Assembly: GCA_019916065.1 (NCBI GenBank)
Contig: CM034236.1
Span: 21,903,508-21,967,507 of the forward strand
Length of the DNA: 64,000 bases
Direction of reading: 5' to 3'
Source of the DNA: Vitellaria paradoxa
Lineage: Eukaryota > Streptophyta > Magnoliopsida > Ericales > Sapotaceae
The notes below the pieces were generated by a model that was not told where the DNA came from, searched no databases, and saw only the letters and a program-made list of their open reading frames with translations. This document shows, piece by piece, positions 62,683 through 64,000 of this stretch; position 1 is the first letter of the stretch, and each line of letters begins with the position of its first letter. Made by a program: the position numbers and the translations under genes.

Positions 62683-62763
62683 GCCCTCCATAGTGAAATC
62701 GGTAGACACATTGTTCTTAAAAACCAGTACTAGAGCATCTCGGTTTGAGTTCGAGTGACTCTT
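62683..62763 (+). pseudogene. Relic of plastid-type trnL-UAG
   Basis: GTGAAATCGGTAGACACA, TAGAGCATCTCGGTTTGAGT and the spacing between them match plastid trnL-UAG. The anticodon-loop region reads CTTAAAA rather than CTTAGGA, so the anticodon would be UAA. The acceptor arms (GCCCTCC and the 3' partner) no longer pair. It is therefore a decayed copy, presumably brought in with organellar DNA. Confidence 0.7.
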
Positions 62764-62844
62764 TCCTTATATTCCATAAGATGGATATATAGTAATCCAA
62801 AAAAATATATTTAACATGAACACATCAAAAAAAAAAAAAAGAAA

Positions 62845-64000
62845 GTTGCAATAGCAAGAAGTTATTCAGGAGCTTTCAATGAGGTTAAAATACTCAAACT
62901 GCTGATCTCAAAAAATAAAAAAGTGGTAAGGTACCTGGAGTTAATCTTAAGCTACTTTGGAGACACGCTTTGGAGTCTAGAGATTTTAGAGTAAGAAGGA
63001 CAAATATTGAATATATGCATTGTAATTTATGTAAACATAAAATTATGAATGAAGCCAATGAAAAAATTCAGTATCAAAAAGTGAAAAAAGTCATCATTTC
63101 TGATATCTCGAATCAATTATCCAAGCAAATGAAAGAATTGAATAGAATATAATCCATGGAATTTGAGTGGGTGGTTAAAATGGAAATGTTTCGAGCATTT
63201 TGTATAAATAAAAAGCACATAACAAGCTGAACGAAAAAATTTAGGGGGCATTTGGAGTAACAAAAAGTAAGATATAATGAGATTAGGCATGGGTTCATAA
63301 TTCGTGTAGTGAGATAAAAAGTAAATAACTTTTAAAGATTTTCAGCGAATTTCATCATACCAAACAAGCCCTTATAGGATAACGATAAGGCCAAATATAT
63401 TATATGGCATAAAGTATTGGGTCATTAAAAAAGAATACTCTCATAAGAAGAGTGTGATAGCTATGAGAATACTAATATGGACGTATGGTAATATAGGAAA
63501 TATATTAAAAATAGCATATCCAAAAAAAGAGAGTTGCAATAGCTAGGAGTTCTTCACGAGGATCCGGTGAGGTAAAAATACTCAAACTGCCAATCTTAAA
63601 AAACACTAAAGTGGTGAGGTTGTTGGAGTTAATCTGAAGTTACTCTGGAGGCAAGCTTTGGACTCGAAAGATTTTAGAGTAAGAACAACAAATATTGAAT
63701 ATATGCATTGCAATTTCTATAAAATTAAAACTATAAACGAGGCTAATGAAAAAATTCAGTATCGATAAGTGCAAAAAGTCATCATTTGTGACACCTCGAA
63801 TTAATATCCATGCACATGAAAGGATTGAATAGAATATAATCCATGGAATTTGAGTAGGTGGCTAAAATGGAAATGTTTCGAGCTTTTTGTGTAGATAAAA
63901 AATACTGATCAAGTTGAAAGAAATAAATTATAGGACAACAGAAAGGCCAAATACATTATTTGGTCTAGAGTATTACGTCATTAAAAAGGAATACTCTCAT
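62845..64000 (+). repeat. 688-bp tandem duplication, second copy runs off the window
   Basis: Copy 1 begins at GTTGCAATAGC (62845) and copy 2 at 63533. Matching words keep an offset of 688 until the MITE, then 556 after it. The copies differ at many positions, so the duplication is old. Copy 1 has an open segment (62970-63152) with MHCNLCKHK, a CxxC pair; copy 2 reads MHCNFYK with a stop further on. I do not recognise the protein; if it was ever coding, it is now a relic. Confidence 0.82.
63244..63371. mobile_element. Tourist-type MITE, 128 bp
   Basis: The left end reads GGGGGCATTTGGAGTAAC. The right end, in reverse complement, reads GGGCTTGTTTGGTATGATG. The target duplication is TTA (63241-63243, 63372-63374), the Tourist/PIF-Harbinger signature. 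The corresponding site in the second tandem copy (near 63930, AAATTATAGG) has one TTA and no element. Confidence 0.85.

Larger units (their letters stand above)
54640..62770. other. Organelle-like DNA block (possible NUMT), interrupted by two retroelements
   Basis: Segments 54640-55325, 58035-58535 and 61118-62770 are visibly richer in G and C than the rest. They lack plant nuclear ORFs and have the word style of plant mitochondrial spacer (for example AGCTTGCTTGACTAATAGTAAGG near 62250). Removing the two insertions joins the segments at GACAA and TGAAA. A relic of plastid trnL-UAG lies near the right end; plastid-derived tRNA segments are common in plant mitochondrial DNA. I recognised no mitochondrial protein gene. 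The origin is inference from composition and the tRNA relic. Confidence 0.45.

Noticed and set aside
62683..62763. Functional tRNA-Leu gene
   Set aside because: The acceptor stem does not pair and the anticodon loop is altered.
1..64000. CRISPR array, bacterial operon or plasmid features
   Set aside because: Introns, plant retroelements and overall composition indicate a plant nuclear genome; the hairpin arrays are only three units and lie in LTRs.

Overview
The window looks like nuclear DNA of a flowering plant, probably a eudicot. It is AT-rich, has GT-AG introns, and carries plant Ty1/copia and Ty3/gypsy (Athila-type) retrotransposons, LINE relics, MITEs and SINE-like units. Nothing in it looks bacterial, and no species can be named from sequence alone.

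Only one gene appears intact. A LAX PANICLE 2-like (RAWUL-type ubiquitin-fold) protein lies on the minus strand, with four exons between 9905 and 2254. Its last intron is about 6.6 kb and holds a 175-bp tandem duplication, two MITE-like elements and many AT-rich repeats. The four exons join in frame into 253 codons.

Everything to the right is layered repeats. In order: a decayed copia element with both LTRs (10961-16455); a 3.7-kb gypsy-type solo LTR carrying two tRNA-like SINE heads (16855-20535); a LINE RNase H relic split by a MITE (20940-22500); a gag-only copia element with both LTRs, broken by a 1-kb hAT-type element (24091-29421); a minus-strand copia relic split by an Athila-type solo LTR (29850-34590); a gypsy LTR-like fragment; an Athila-type element from 35364 to about 44170 that contains a second, near-identical solo LTR; a minus-strand SIRE-like copia relic (about 44790-50075), with a 5'-truncated LINE sitting in the probable LTR region (50205-51434); and a degenerate 5S rRNA copy (53782-53905).

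From about 54640 to 62770 the flanking sequence changes character. It is less AT-rich, lacks plant ORFs, resembles plant mitochondrial spacer, and ends in a decayed copy of plastid trnL-UAG. Two members of one copia family inserted into this block in opposite orientations, each with a perfect 5-bp target-site duplication. The window closes with a 688-bp tandem duplication. Its first copy carries a Tourist-type MITE and its second copy keeps the empty site.

The most unusual structures are the 74-bp-period arrays of GC-rich hairpins inside the two solo LTRs, the organelle-like block with its two sister insertions, and the MITE filled/empty-site pair. I found no new enzymatic or defence system. 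The coding parts of all retroelements are broken by stops, frameshifts or lost catalytic residues.
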